From Bacteroidia bacterium (GTDB lineage Bacteria; Bacteroidota; Bacteroidia; Flavobacteriales; Flavobacteriaceae), in contig JAUIDI010000001.1 of NCBI GenBank assembly GCA_030428705.1, positions 248,001 through 312,000 of the forward strand: 64,000 nucleotides of DNA, read 5' to 3'. Positions 1 through 7,411 of this stretch are shown piece by piece (the stretch's first letter is position 1; every line of letters begins with the position of its first letter). The notes under the pieces were generated by a model. That model saw only the letters and a program-made list of their open reading frames with translations. It was not told the DNA's origin and did no database searches. Both the position numbers and the translations under genes were made by a program.

Positions 1-387
1 CTGTTTTCTGAAATAGGGCATTACGTTTCGAATTACGTTTAAAAATGCAAATACGTTTACATTCATCGATTGCTTGTATTCCTGGGCGGAAACTTCCTCC
101 AAACTACCCAACAGCATATACCCTGCATTGTTTACCGCCACATCTATTTTTCCAAAAGTGCTTACCGTGTCTTCTATAGCTTGCCGAACTTCGGCCTCAT
201 TCGTGATGTCTACCGATAATGGCAATAGATTGAGGTTGTCGTCACCTACTTTTTCGATGATTTTTGATTTGTTGCGAGAAATCGCTGCCACTCTGTTACC
301 ATTGGCCAAGAGTTGTTTGACGATTGCCAAGCCAAGACCACTTGAAGCTCCTGTAATAAACCACACTTTGTTTTTTTGCTCGTTCAT
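1..387 (-). CDS. Short-chain dehydrogenase/reductase, N-terminal part (runs off the left edge)
   Basis: The minus strand reads open from an ATG at 387 to the window edge, giving 129 residues without a stop. The start shows the Rossmann-fold glycine motif TGASSGLG (about residues 12-19), followed by a DIT stretch and NNAG near residue 90, the order of classical NAD(P)-dependent SDR enzymes. The catalytic Ser/Tyr/Lys lie beyond the edge, so substrate cannot be judged. It is divergent from the HxlR-type regulator remnant at 468, the usual layout of an HxlR regulator and the oxidoreductase it controls. The fold call is secure; the substrate is unknown. Confidence 0.9.
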   Translation of the reverse strand, partial: MNEQKNKVWFITGASSGLGLAIVKQLLANGNRVAAISRNKSKIIEKVGDDNLNLLPLSVDITNEAEVRQAIEDTVSTFGKIDVAVNNAGYMLLGSLEEVSAQEYKQSMNVNVFAFLNVIRNVMPYFRKQ

Positions 388-429
388 TTTAAATAGGGTT
401 TGATTTGATGGTAAAACTATGGCACAAAT

Positions 430-464
430 GGTATACATTTGATACTTGTATACAAAAGGATACC
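430..464. promoter_or_regulatory. Inverted-repeat operator and promoter candidate between divergent SDR and hxlR
   Basis: GTATAC occurs at 431-436 and again at 448-453, itself a palindrome and repeated 17 bp apart; GGTATAC (430-436) is also loosely mirrored by GGATACC (458-464). Within it TACATTTG (434-441) matches the Bacteroidota -7 box TAnnTTTG and lies 27 bp before the hxlR ATG. Winged-helix HxlR dimers bind such spaced palindromes in divergent promoters (family knowledge). Binding here is inferred. Confidence 0.45.
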
Positions 465-467
465 TAA

Positions 468-833
468 ATGAATATTTTGGAAAACAAGAAAAAGAATTCG
501 GAAAGACTGAAATTCGAGGATAAGATCAAGTACGTACAAGACACTCAATACGTAATCGGCGGAAAATGGAAGTTGCCTATTATTATCTCAATCTAACATA
601 ATAATATTCGGTTCAATGAAATCAAAAAATCCATTCCGAATATTACAAACCGTGTTTTGTCAAAGGAACTCAAACATCTTGAAGAAAACCTACTTGTAAA
701 GCGAACCGTTTATGATGATTATCCTGCAAGGGTAGAATATACACTGACGGAATATTGCTATACCATCACGGACGTTCTGGAGTCTATGGAAAGATATGGC
801 GAACAGCACAGAAAAAAGATTAGGTCGAAGTGA
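468..833 (+). pseudogene. HxlR-family winged-helix regulator interrupted by an in-frame TAA
   Basis: Reading from ATG 468 gives the HxlR signature: a GGKWKLPII stretch at residues 32-40, then after the stop RFNEIKKSIPNITNRVLSKE and a C-terminal helix ending at TGA 831-833. Codon 43 (594-596) is TAA; reading through gives one continuous 121-residue protein of normal HxlR length with no frameshift. As written, the product stops before the recognition helix. The stop is a single-base type lesion, so a sequencing error, a recent inactivation or readthrough are all possible. The intact gene would probably regulate itself and the divergent dehydrogenase. Confidence 0.8.
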
Positions 834-847
834 ATCCTTTGCAAAAC

Positions 848-2038
848 TTATTTTGCCCTTGTAGAATCATTTAGCCAAATGAGAGGATTTCTAATGGGCA
901 GATTTCGCTTTACTTCGAATATTTCCGGAAAATGCGTGTTGTTTTTCCATAGTTCAAAATAATCCGTGCTATTAAATTGTATTGCCCCGAATAAATAGGA
1001 TGGGTGGGCGACAGGCCAATTATCCCAGTACATGACATCAGGCTCTAGATTCCAACTATCCTTATCTTCTACGTAAGGTTTCATAAAATCCAATCCCAGT
1101 TTAATCGTTTTGCCGCTTTTAGTTCCGTATTCCCATAAATTGTTCGATTCATCGCTAAGCACCAAACAATTCATGACCATTGCGTCAAGATTGAAAAGGG
1201 AATAGCCGTAAGGTTTCGTTCTTTGTAGTTCTTCCGGGAAACTACCGTTATCTGCCATTTGATTTGGCAGAATGGTGTTTTTAAAGTTTTCCCTGCAGAG
1301 GGTTAGCACACTATCATTTTTTGTAAACGTCGCATATAGGCCTACCTGCATGTTCCAGCATGTGCCATGGTTGTTCGGATGAACCATTTCATCTTGTCCG
1401 TACTCATGGCTGGTCAACCAAAAAACGAAATCGGAAAACCACGTCCTGAATGCTTTCATATCCCTTTCCTTGGCTATTCCAAGTTGTTCCAAAACCATTA
1501 ATGATTGTACGACCTCCATAAAATGAATGCCATCGATTATGCCTATTCCCCTGCCGGTATGCCTTCCCTTAATTGCTTGGGAAAATTGAAAATTCGGATT
1601 CATTTTAGTGTTGTCGTTGATAAACCAAGCTTTGCAATGCTCGATGGCCGCTTGGGCATAAACCGAATCTTTTGTAACCAGGTATGCGGAAACAAGATTG
1701 CCTACAATTTCACTGAATCGAATCAGGGCTTCCCGATGGGCCGTAAAATTATCGGGATTGGTCATCCCGTCCTTACGGATGTAAGGTCCATCAGGATTAT
1801 CGGGGTCGGGCCACCAATAATCTCCTTCCGAAAAATAATCATGAATCCCACCCGCACTTCTGGATGAAGTATAGGAGGTTACAGTTCTAGGAATCTCGCT
1901 TAAATATTCATTTGCATACAAGATCACGGAATCTTTTAAGATTTCCATGATTTGACCATTAATAGACACATCTTTATTTGAACAACTTGATAGTATTGCA
2001 CAGATTAAGATGGGAATGGTTTGTTTCAAAAATTTCAT
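848..2038 (-). CDS. Alginate-lyase-superfamily lipoprotein (polysaccharide lyase)
   Basis: The product is about 396 residues. It begins with a lipoprotein signal with the lipobox Cys at residue 19 (LSSCSNK). The body resembles the Alginate_lyase family (PF05426; alpha/alpha toroid lyases such as PL5/PL38): GGIHDYFSEGDYWWPDP, then NPDNFTAHR, and a central HPNNHGTCWN motif with the His/Asn residues that lyases of this fold use for uronate catalysis. It should cleave a uronic-acid polysaccharide such as alginate or glucuronan at the cell surface or periplasm. The start at 2038 is preferred over an upstream ATG at 2098 because only this one begins the signal peptide, and the longer form would overlap the previous gene. 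No SusC/SusD pair adjoins it. Family confident, substrate not. Confidence 0.82.
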   Translation of the reverse strand: MKFLKQTIPILICAILSSCSNKDVSINGQIMEILKDSVILYANEYLSEIPRTVTSYTSSRSAGGIHDYFSEGDYWWPDPDNPDGPYIRKDGMTNPDNFTAHREALIRFSEIVGNLVSAYLVTKDSVYAQAAIEHCKAWFINDNTKMNPNFQFSQAIKGRHTGRGIGIIDGIHFMEVVQSLMVLEQLGIAKERDMKAFRTWFSDFVFWLTSHEYGQDEMVHPNNHGTCWNMQVGLYATFTKNDSVLTLCRENFKNTILPNQMADNGSFPEELQRTKPYGYSLFNLDAMVMNCLVLSDESNNLWEYGTKSGKTIKLGLDFMKPYVEDKDSWNLEPDVMYWDNWPVAHPSYLFGAIQFNSTDYFELWKNNTHFPEIFEVKRNLPIRNPLIWLNDSTRAK

Positions 2039-2094
2039 AATGGTGCAATTACAACTGACGGCATAGTATATATGAATACGTTGCCGGCATTTTA

Positions 2095-3309
2095 TCAATG
2101 GTGGTGTTTTTCTTTATGCTGTCGTAGTAAATCTTTACCATAGTCATTGCCATTCGGTGTTCGCAACACGGTATGGATGTGGTTTCTGGATGGTTTTCCA
2201 TCATTGGCATTTGGTACGCCGACCACGATCTGATGGTCAAATTCGATCAACACTACGGGGCTATGGATCCGATAATAAAAAACGGCATCTTCCGAAGTAT
2301 TTCCGACCCAAGAAAACCATGTATTATCGATATGGGCCTCTACTTCTTCCATTTTAACTTTATCGTGACCTTCCCTAATATTGCTTACGTACAAATAAAT
2401 CAAGTTCAATAGTTCCTGTTTTTGGTCATCGGAAAATTTTGAGACCTGAATACCCTCGAAGTTGAGTGTTATATTATCCTTGTTGGCTTCGGCCTTATTA
2501 TTGTTTCCGGTTTTTTCCTTTGAAACGGTAGCTTCTTTTTGCTGTTCCGATGTTAGGGATCGCATTAACGCCAATCCAAAATTTTGTTCATCTTGAAAAA
2601 GGGTATTCCCTTCATATTTTCCCGAAGTAGTGATTATCGGTTCTCCGCCCATAAATACGGGAGACATTACAACTTGGTCTCCCAATATGAAATAGTTGAT
2701 GACCAAATGATGTCCGTCCAATTGCCAGCCCCAGGGTTCCGTACTTGAGGGTTTTCCCATAACGGTTAAAAAATATAGTTCTTCGTCATAATCCAATGAG
2801 CCGTTGTTAAGTTCTTTTAGGGTTTGATCCGTTTTCATGATGTCTTTGCTCAATTGGAGGCCCTTTGCGCTCAAAGAAGCCCGAATCAATTGAAAGGCTA
2901 GTTTTTTCTGAACCGCTGTCATTTCTTTTAGACTTACACCTTGTCTATCGTATATGCCATTGTCCACATTGCACCATTTTCTCCATTCCTCATCGTCAAT
3001 GTCAAAAGTTGTACGTTCTTTTTGTAAGGGCGATAGAATATCTAAAAATTTTTCGGCGGCCTCTTGAATGGGTTTGGTCGAAACTCCTGTGGAATGGATT
3101 TTAAACAAGCCATTTACCTTTCCATCTTCAGTAAATATTCCTGTATAAGGCTCTTTCAATGCATCGGCCTCCATTTTGGCAAAATGTGCTTTTACAGGAT
3201 TTGCTTCCTCAGTATTTTCCTTTGTTTTCTCGACTACTTTTGGATCAACGTTTTGTTTGCAACAAAGAACGATCGGCAGTAATGCTAGTAAAATTAGGTT
3301 TTTTCTCAT
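2095..3309 (-). CDS. DUF3500 domain lipoprotein
   Basis: A 404-residue exported protein with a short hydrophobic leader and adjacent cysteines at 16-17 (VLCCKQN), consistent with lipidation. The body fits DUF3500: EEWRKWCNVDNG, then a GWQLDGHHL segment, and a C-terminal FYYRIHSPVVLIEFDH ... RNHIHTVLRTPNG block rich in histidines. The tail ends in HKEKHHH. These histidines may bind a metal (inference). Biochemical role is not established for the family. It lies 56 bp upstream of the lyase-like gene on the same strand and may share its transcript. Confidence 0.8.
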   Translation of the reverse strand: MRKNLILLALLPIVLCCKQNVDPKVVEKTKENTEEANPVKAHFAKMEADALKEPYTGIFTEDGKVNGLFKIHSTGVSTKPIQEAAEKFLDILSPLQKERTTFDIDDEEWRKWCNVDNGIYDRQGVSLKEMTAVQKKLAFQLIRASLSAKGLQLSKDIMKTDQTLKELNNGSLDYDEELYFLTVMGKPSSTEPWGWQLDGHHLVINYFILGDQVVMSPVFMGGEPIITTSGKYEGNTLFQDEQNFGLALMRSLTSEQQKEATVSKEKTGNNNKAEANKDNITLNFEGIQVSKFSDDQKQELLNLIYLYVSNIREGHDKVKMEEVEAHIDNTWFSWVGNTSEDAVFYYRIHSPVVLIEFDHQIVVGVPNANDGKPSRNHIHTVLRTPNGNDYGKDLLRQHKEKHHH

Positions 3310-3356
3310 GTTGTGTTTTTTTGGTTTGGCGTACTTGAGATTTGTTTGGGAGATTG

Positions 3357-3638
3357 TCAGCTTATTTTTTCATCTTTCCAATTCCACCATTTCAATAGTT
3401 CGGGTTCGCTATCATCGGCATCGGTTTCCGCATAATATACCGCGCACCTAAAAACATAGAGCACACATCTGTCTTGAACGACACCGGCGTATCGATTGGA
3501 TTGTTCATAAAGAGTTTCCGGGTCTTTGCCTATTAACTCATTGACCGAATTAATGCCAATATTCACTAAATCGGTCGCTAAGGATTTTCCAACTCCTGGA
3601 ATTCGCATTAAATCTTTTAACACTGTTTTGCCGGCCAT
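3357..3638 (-). CDS. Helix-hairpin-helix protein of the Cdd1 / 'pathogenicity locus' type
   Basis: About 93 residues, starting MAGKTVLKDLMRIPGVGKSL. The IPGVGKSLATDL segment is a helix-hairpin-helix, which usually binds the DNA or RNA backbone; it is followed by a Cys-containing YAGVVQDRCVLYVFRCAVYY region typical of the Cdd1 family. The start at 3638 is chosen because it lies just after the upstream GNAT stop (TAA-AA-ATG, 3643-3636), which suggests translational coupling; a start at 3680 would run into that gene. Partner and function are unknown. Confidence 0.72.
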   Translation of the reverse strand: MAGKTVLKDLMRIPGVGKSLATDLVNIGINSVNELIGKDPETLYEQSNRYAGVVQDRCVLYVFRCAVYYAETDADDSEPELLKWWNWKDEKIS

Positions 3639-3640
3639 TT

Positions 3641-4138
3641 TTATTTTAGGAAAAGTTGCAAAAACCTTAAGTCCAGCCACTTGTTAAATTTGAATCCTAC
3701 TTCCTTAAAAGTCCCGATTTCCTCAAATCCGAATTTTTTGTGAAACTCAAAGCTTTTTTCGTTCGAACTATCCACTCCGGCAATCATTGTATGAAAGCCA
3801 TTTTCCTTTGCCAATTCGATAAGTTTCGTCAATAGCTTTTTCCCAATCCCGTTTGCTCTTGAATCCTTATCGACGTAGACAGAGTGTTCAACGCTAAATT
3901 GATAGGCATCCCAAGGCCTGAAAATACCGTAGGTGCCAAATCCGATTACCCGATTTCCATCGTCGGCCACAATTATAGGCATTCCGTCAATTTGCTTTTG
4001 TTCGAACCACCTCAGTTGTTGTTGATAGGTTCTTTCCTGGTAATCGTATAGAACGGTAGAGTTTAAGATTTCGTAATTCACGATTTCCAGAATTTCTGCA
4101 ATATCCTTTTTTTTGGCTTGTCGGATTATAATTTTCAC
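3641..4138 (-). CDS. GNAT acetyltransferase, phosphinothricin/amino-acid N-acetyltransferase-like
   Basis: A 165-residue single-domain GNAT. It opens with IIRQAKKKDIAEILEIVN, and has the FSVEHSVYVDKDSRANGIGKKLL block in which R94-x-x-G-x-G99 forms the acetyl-CoA pyrophosphate loop. The downstream GVDSSNEKSFEFHKKFGF motif is characteristic of the phosphinothricin acetyltransferase / MnaT branch, which N-acetylates amino acids or analogues. The start codon is GTG. It is followed 2 nt later by the helix-hairpin-helix gene, suggesting an operon. The exact acceptor is unknown; it is one of three GNAT genes in this tract. Confidence 0.88.
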   Translation of the reverse strand: MKIIIRQAKKKDIAEILEIVNYEILNSTVLYDYQERTYQQQLRWFEQKQIDGMPIIVADDGNRVIGFGTYGIFRPWDAYQFSVEHSVYVDKDSRANGIGKKLLTKLIELAKENGFHTMIAGVDSSNEKSFEFHKKFGFEEIGTFKEVGFKFNKWLDLRFLQLFLK

Positions 4139-4143
4139 AATAT

Positions 4144-4193
4144 GATTATCTTAAATTGCAACAACGACCTACTAAACACGTGGTTGTGATAAT
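4144..4193. repeat. Bulged imperfect palindrome between genes
   Basis: ATTATC (4145-4150) pairs with GATAAT (4188-4193), and ACAAC (4161-4165) pairs with GTTGT (4183-4187). The right arm is continuous while the left arm carries a 10-nt unpaired stretch, so the hairpin has a one-sided bulge. It lies just upstream of the GNAT start. There is no T-tract, so it is not a convincing terminator. Confidence 0.4.
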
Positions 4194-4210
4194 AGGGAGG
4201 GATTGGTATT

Positions 4211-4248
4211 GATTTTTATGGAAATATAGCGAAATCAAATAACTATCG
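4211..4248. repeat. Dispersed 25-bp repeat, copy 1
   Basis: The stretch TTTTATGGAAATATAGCGAA followed by ATC and, a few bases later, ACTATCG recurs almost unchanged at 9263-9299, with one substitution (C to T) and one length difference in the T-run. Both copies sit in minus-strand intergenic space just upstream of a GNAT gene. No open reading frame or hairpin explains it. Confidence 0.6.
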
Positions 4249-4384
4249 CTTGGTGTGCCATCCTCGGAAATACCTAGCTACCCGCACACGGCAGACAGGC
4301 CCGGTTCTAAATTACAGGCAAAATTTTGGTCGACACAAAACCGATCAGGAAATCTGCCACAGTTGCTCGCATTGTTAACTGGAA

Positions 4385-5365
4385 TTATTTTATATCGTAT
4401 TCATTTTGTTTTGCAACTACAAATCTTCGAGAAGCTTCTCCGTCAACCAGCTTATATTGTATTTGCTTCATTTTATCGGTCTTATTTCCCTTTTCATATA
4501 TAGGAAATCGCTGCACCAAATAATTTTCTACTAAGGCAAATTCACCATTTCCGTTGTAACCATTGCTGATTTCCTTATTTTCTTCAATTGGTTGAAAATA
4601 TACCTGGCTCATTGAATTTTTGTTATTTACCGAAAATGCATAAACGGTCATTTTTTTTGGTTCTCCTAGACTTTCGGCAAACACTATTAATTCGGGCGAA
4701 CCATCTGCATTTAGGTCTTCGACTTCGGCGTTGGTTATTACGTTATTTTCGATATCAAAAGTTTCATTATAATCGTTGGGCAGGCCAAAAGTAAAAATGG
4801 TTAATTGATTGGTTTCGCCCTTTGCAATACTCGAAACATTGAACCCAACGTCCTGTAAATTGAGCACCTTGCTGAAAAGTGTATTGTCTATTTGCGATTT
4901 GTCGAGTTCTTCATTTATTCTTTTATACGTTCCGGCAACACTTGCTCCACCGGAACAATAAAAGCTAAGTATGTCTTTATCGGTTTCATTTTTGGTATTT
5001 ATGGATAATCCGTCTTTTGAAAACTGAAATAAAATACTTTTCCCATCGATTAGAGTTTCAAAAGTTTTATCATCAACTTTTTGTACCACGGCATCAAAAG
5101 TACAAGTAGGCTTCTTAAGGTCGGCTCGCGAACGAACGGAAACTTTCAAATCATCCTTGTCGGTCTTGGTAACGGCGACCGAAACCCAGTCGCTTCGTTC
5201 AGTACGACTATCGTAACCATGGGATACATAATTGCCCATTATGGATACATTTTCCGTTGTTTCTGTTTGTTTCGTTTCTTTTTTCTGTTCCGCTTCATTT
5301 TTGCATGAAACTACTAGGAAAATTGCCAAGAGAATTATAATTAGGGGCTTTAATCTATTTGTCAT
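4385..5365 (-). CDS. Lipoprotein of unknown function
   Basis: The 326-residue product has a clear lipoprotein signal (LAIFLVVSCKNE, Cys at 21) and a Glu/Lys/Thr-rich linker after it. The mature part looks like two beta-rich segments: residues 40-150 resemble a small periplasmic beta-sandwich, and residues 180-300 contain a VEDLNADGSPELIVFAES stretch that looks like a single FG-GAP/VCBS-like Asp-rich calcium loop. I do not recognise the family. It stands alone, with structured spacers on both sides. Confidence 0.7.
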   Translation of the reverse strand: MTNRLKPLIIILLAIFLVVSCKNEAEQKKETKQTETTENVSIMGNYVSHGYDSRTERSDWVSVAVTKTDKDDLKVSVRSRADLKKPTCTFDAVVQKVDDKTFETLIDGKSILFQFSKDGLSINTKNETDKDILSFYCSGGASVAGTYKRINEELDKSQIDNTLFSKVLNLQDVGFNVSSIAKGETNQLTIFTFGLPNDYNETFDIENNVITNAEVEDLNADGSPELIVFAESLGEPKKMTVYAFSVNNKNSMSQVYFQPIEENKEISNGYNGNGEFALVENYLVQRFPIYEKGNKTDKMKQIQYKLVDGEASRRFVVAKQNEYDIK

Positions 5366-5392
5366 TGTTTTACTTTTATTTACGTTTAATTA

Positions 5393-5519
5393 CCGCCATC
5401 GGTTTGCATATGGCTTGTGGCGGTTTCGAAACGGTTTCCTGTCCGCACGTTACGTAATGGATTCACTTTATAGGTTAACCATTCGTCCGCCATATGCTAT
5501 GTGTATTGTCGGCAAACGG
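5393..5519. repeat. Structured spacer with nested inverted repeats
   Basis: CCGCCA (5393-5398) pairs with TGGCGG (5418-5423) to form a local hairpin, and GCATATGGC (5406-5414) is a perfect 9-bp match to the complement of GCCATATGC (5489-5497), so two alternative folds compete. The element fills nearly the whole ~155-bp gap between two minus-strand genes, has no T-tract and contains no ORF. Size and imperfect pairing are like integron attC sites, but the canonical core boxes are not clear here. Confidence 0.5.
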
Positions 5520-5521
5520 TT

Positions 5522-6103
5522 TTATTCTTTTTTAGGTGCTGGGTTTTTACCGTATTGGTATTCTGTCTTATTGGTCATTAGCCACTCATTGCCTGCAACT
5601 TTCCACACGATCAACATGGTTTTTTGGGTCTTATCATTGACCCAATATTCAGAGCTGTTGCCCGGAGAAATTTGATCTACCCAATATGAAACCTTGAAAC
5701 CTTGATCTGCCAGTTTTTTGCGCTCCTCATCGATTTTGGAATTACTTACAGGTGCCCGTCCATCATGGTATTTTTCCCAAATTTTTCTTGAAGCTTCCAA
5801 GCCTTGCTGGCACTTCGATGTTTTGGGATTCAGGGCCACTTCCTTAATTTCTTTGCTTTTCTTGCTGAATTTGACCGTAACGCATATTTTTTCTTTTTCA
5901 TTATACCAATCTTGCTCTTTTGCCAAGAAACTTGAATGACAGATCTCATAGCCGAGACTTTGAAGTTTGTCCTGGCCTTCATGAAGGTTCATTTTGACAA
6001 TGGATGAAACTTCTTGTGGGACCTGCGCATTAGTTTTATTGGTAACAAAGAAAGCTGTTACCAAAAGCATGATCGGAAATATTTGATTTTTTGCTGATTG
6101 CAT
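5522..6103 (-). CDS. Secreted protein of unknown function
   Basis: The start at 6103 gives a 193-residue protein with a classical signal peptide (FPIMLLVTAFFVTNKTNAQ); the frame is open further upstream but adds only implausible sequence. The mature part contains two short alpha/beta halves: one opens SSIVKMNLHEGQDKLQSLGY and carries a WYNEKEKICVTV strand, and after KYHDGRAPV there is a second with SYWVDQISPGNSSEYWVND. No catalytic motif is visible and no family is recognised. Flanked by structured spacers, it looks like a single-gene unit. Confidence 0.68.
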   Translation of the reverse strand: MQSAKNQIFPIMLLVTAFFVTNKTNAQVPQEVSSIVKMNLHEGQDKLQSLGYEICHSSFLAKEQDWYNEKEKICVTVKFSKKSKEIKEVALNPKTSKCQQGLEASRKIWEKYHDGRAPVSNSKIDEERKKLADQGFKVSYWVDQISPGNSSEYWVNDKTQKTMLIVWKVAGNEWLMTNKTEYQYGKNPAPKKE

Positions 6104-6345
6104 GATGTATTTATTTAAGGTTGATCCCGTGTGCACTTTTGAATGTTTATCAATGGCCTCGACTTTGGTTTCGTTCCGGAAAAATCCGCAGGATTCTTTC
6201 CGCCAAAATCCAGCTATTTGATTTATACTTTTATTTTGGCTTGAAACAAAACCACAATGAACTATAGCCAATATCACTTACTGGCGCGATACGTCCTGAG
6301 TGTTACGTTCCGCTTTCCGGTTAGATTTCATATTAAAACCAAAAA

Positions 6346-6771
6346 TCAGCGATAATGGAATAAAATGTTGACAATCTTCCAACCCTCGGTCGTTTTCACC
6401 AAATGAAGATAATCAAGATACTTAAGCGAAAATACCCTTGCGGTGGCTATGTCTTTTTGGATGTCATCCACAAAGATTTGATATTCCCCATCCGGATTTT
6501 CCCCACCGCCATCCTCGGTCAATTCGACCATTCTTGCTTTTGAAACCATTCGCAACTGTATGTCAATATCAGCGCTATCTTTGACAGGGATCCGTTTCAC
6601 CAGATCGTCGTGAAGTGAACGGTCCATACGTGCGGCATCGCCTTTATACCAGCCCTCGATATAATCGCGAAGCGTATTTTCAACGGCTGTTTTCTCTTCT
6701 AGAATCTCAGGGTTTTGCGCAGTTGCCGCCGCCGATAAAATTATGGCGCAAATTAGTAGTAAGTACTTCAT
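6346..6771 (-). CDS. Secreted NTF2-like (putative lumazine-binding, Lumazine_bd_2) protein
   Basis: A 141-residue protein with a signal peptide cleaved near ATAQ (residue 19). The mature 120 residues follow the SnoaL/NTF2-like pattern of Lumazine_bd_2: an opening helix with VENTLRDYIEGWYKGDAARM, the LHDDLVKR segment, and a closing YLHLVKTTEGWKIVNILFHYR strand pair. These cone-shaped folds usually bind small ligands or act as accessory domains; no ligand can be inferred here. It starts downstream of the inverted-end repeat at 6832-7026. Confidence 0.78.
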   Translation of the reverse strand: MKYLLLICAIILSAAATAQNPEILEEKTAVENTLRDYIEGWYKGDAARMDRSLHDDLVKRIPVKDSADIDIQLRMVSKARMVELTEDGGGENPDGEYQIFVDDIQKDIATARVFSLKYLDYLHLVKTTEGWKIVNILFHYR

Positions 6772-6831
6772 TGCCAGGTTTTTGTTAAAGATACTATATT
6801 TTTAGCGCTTGAAGGTAATGGTTATATAACC

Positions 6832-7026
6832 GTCTGTTACGGGTTAATATATGTTAATTTTTGGTTTAGCACTTACTTTAGCAACTCCGATATGCCTGTC
6901 TGCATGCAGGTACACCAAACTAAAAATCCGCAAATCCCGATAGCTATCGGATCAGGCGCAGGCGAGAACAATGTGTCGAGATAAACCTAAAAAACTTGTT
7001 TTTCGCCTCGTTTCTTTGTAACAGAC
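6832..7026. repeat. ~195-bp dispersed non-coding element with 9-bp inverted ends, copy 1
   Basis: The segment is bounded by a perfect inverted pair, GTCTGTTAC (6832-6840) and GTAACAGAC (7018-7026). Inside it are the 14-bp perfect palindrome CCGATAGCTATCGG (6937-6950), TACACCAAAC (6911-6920) and the stretch GAGATAAACCTAAAAAACTT (6978-6997). A clearly homologous element lies at 12329-12546 in the same orientation relative to surrounding genes. It has no ORF. It could be a MITE-like element, a cassette recombination site or a structured RNA. Confidence 0.65.
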
Positions 7027-7033
7027 AATTTCT

Positions 7034-7409
7034 TTATTCCATTTTAGAATAGATAACAGGCATTTGCTCCTTCCATGTATTCCACAGATTATCATTGTTA
7101 ATTTGTCCGGACATAAAATGAGCAACATTTATTCTACTTACTTTGCCAGCATTAAAAATTGCACTTCTAATCGGTGAAGGATATACCTCGTATAGGGTAA
7201 CTTCGTTTTCACTGATCAAATCATCTTGTCTGACAGCTACCTACTCAATATGCTTGCTTTAATAATTTGCAGCTTGGTATTGTCTTTCCAAGCTTCTGGC
7301 AGATTTTGTGTAGAACGAACAATTACTTTAACTTCATTTTCTTGGATTAGAAGCTGATCGACCAGTTGCCTTCCTGCTGCCCACTTGCACCCACTACTAA
7401 AACTTTCAT
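7034..7409 (-). pseudogene. NmrA-like atypical SDR (NAD(P)-binding) pseudogene, frameshifted and internally deleted
   Basis: From ATG 7409 the reading begins MKVLVVGASG, the NAD(P)-binding start of NmrA-like atypical SDRs. A one-base loss near 7378 shifts the frame, and the next frame continues GRQLVDQLLIQENEVKVIVR ... DNTKLQIIKASIL. The central half is then missing, and a third segment resumes with YEVYPSPIRSAIFNAGKVSR and INVAHFMSGQI to a stop at 7034. The remnant is about 125 codons against 210-220 for the family. It begins 2 nt after the serine hydrolase stop, so it was the second gene of that operon. Inactivation is well supported. Confidence 0.85.
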
Positions 7410-7411
7410 AT

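Noticed and set aside
74-403. Plus-strand open frame of 109 codons
   Set aside because: It is the antisense of the short-chain dehydrogenase; the minus strand shows clear SDR motifs.
2049-2240. Minus-strand open frame beside the DUF3500 gene
   Set aside because: It lies within the DUF3500 and lipoprotein starts in another frame and has no family features.
6978-6997. GAGATAAACCTAAAAAACTT as a transcription terminator
   Set aside because: It is part of the dispersed repeat and forms no stem with a T-tract.
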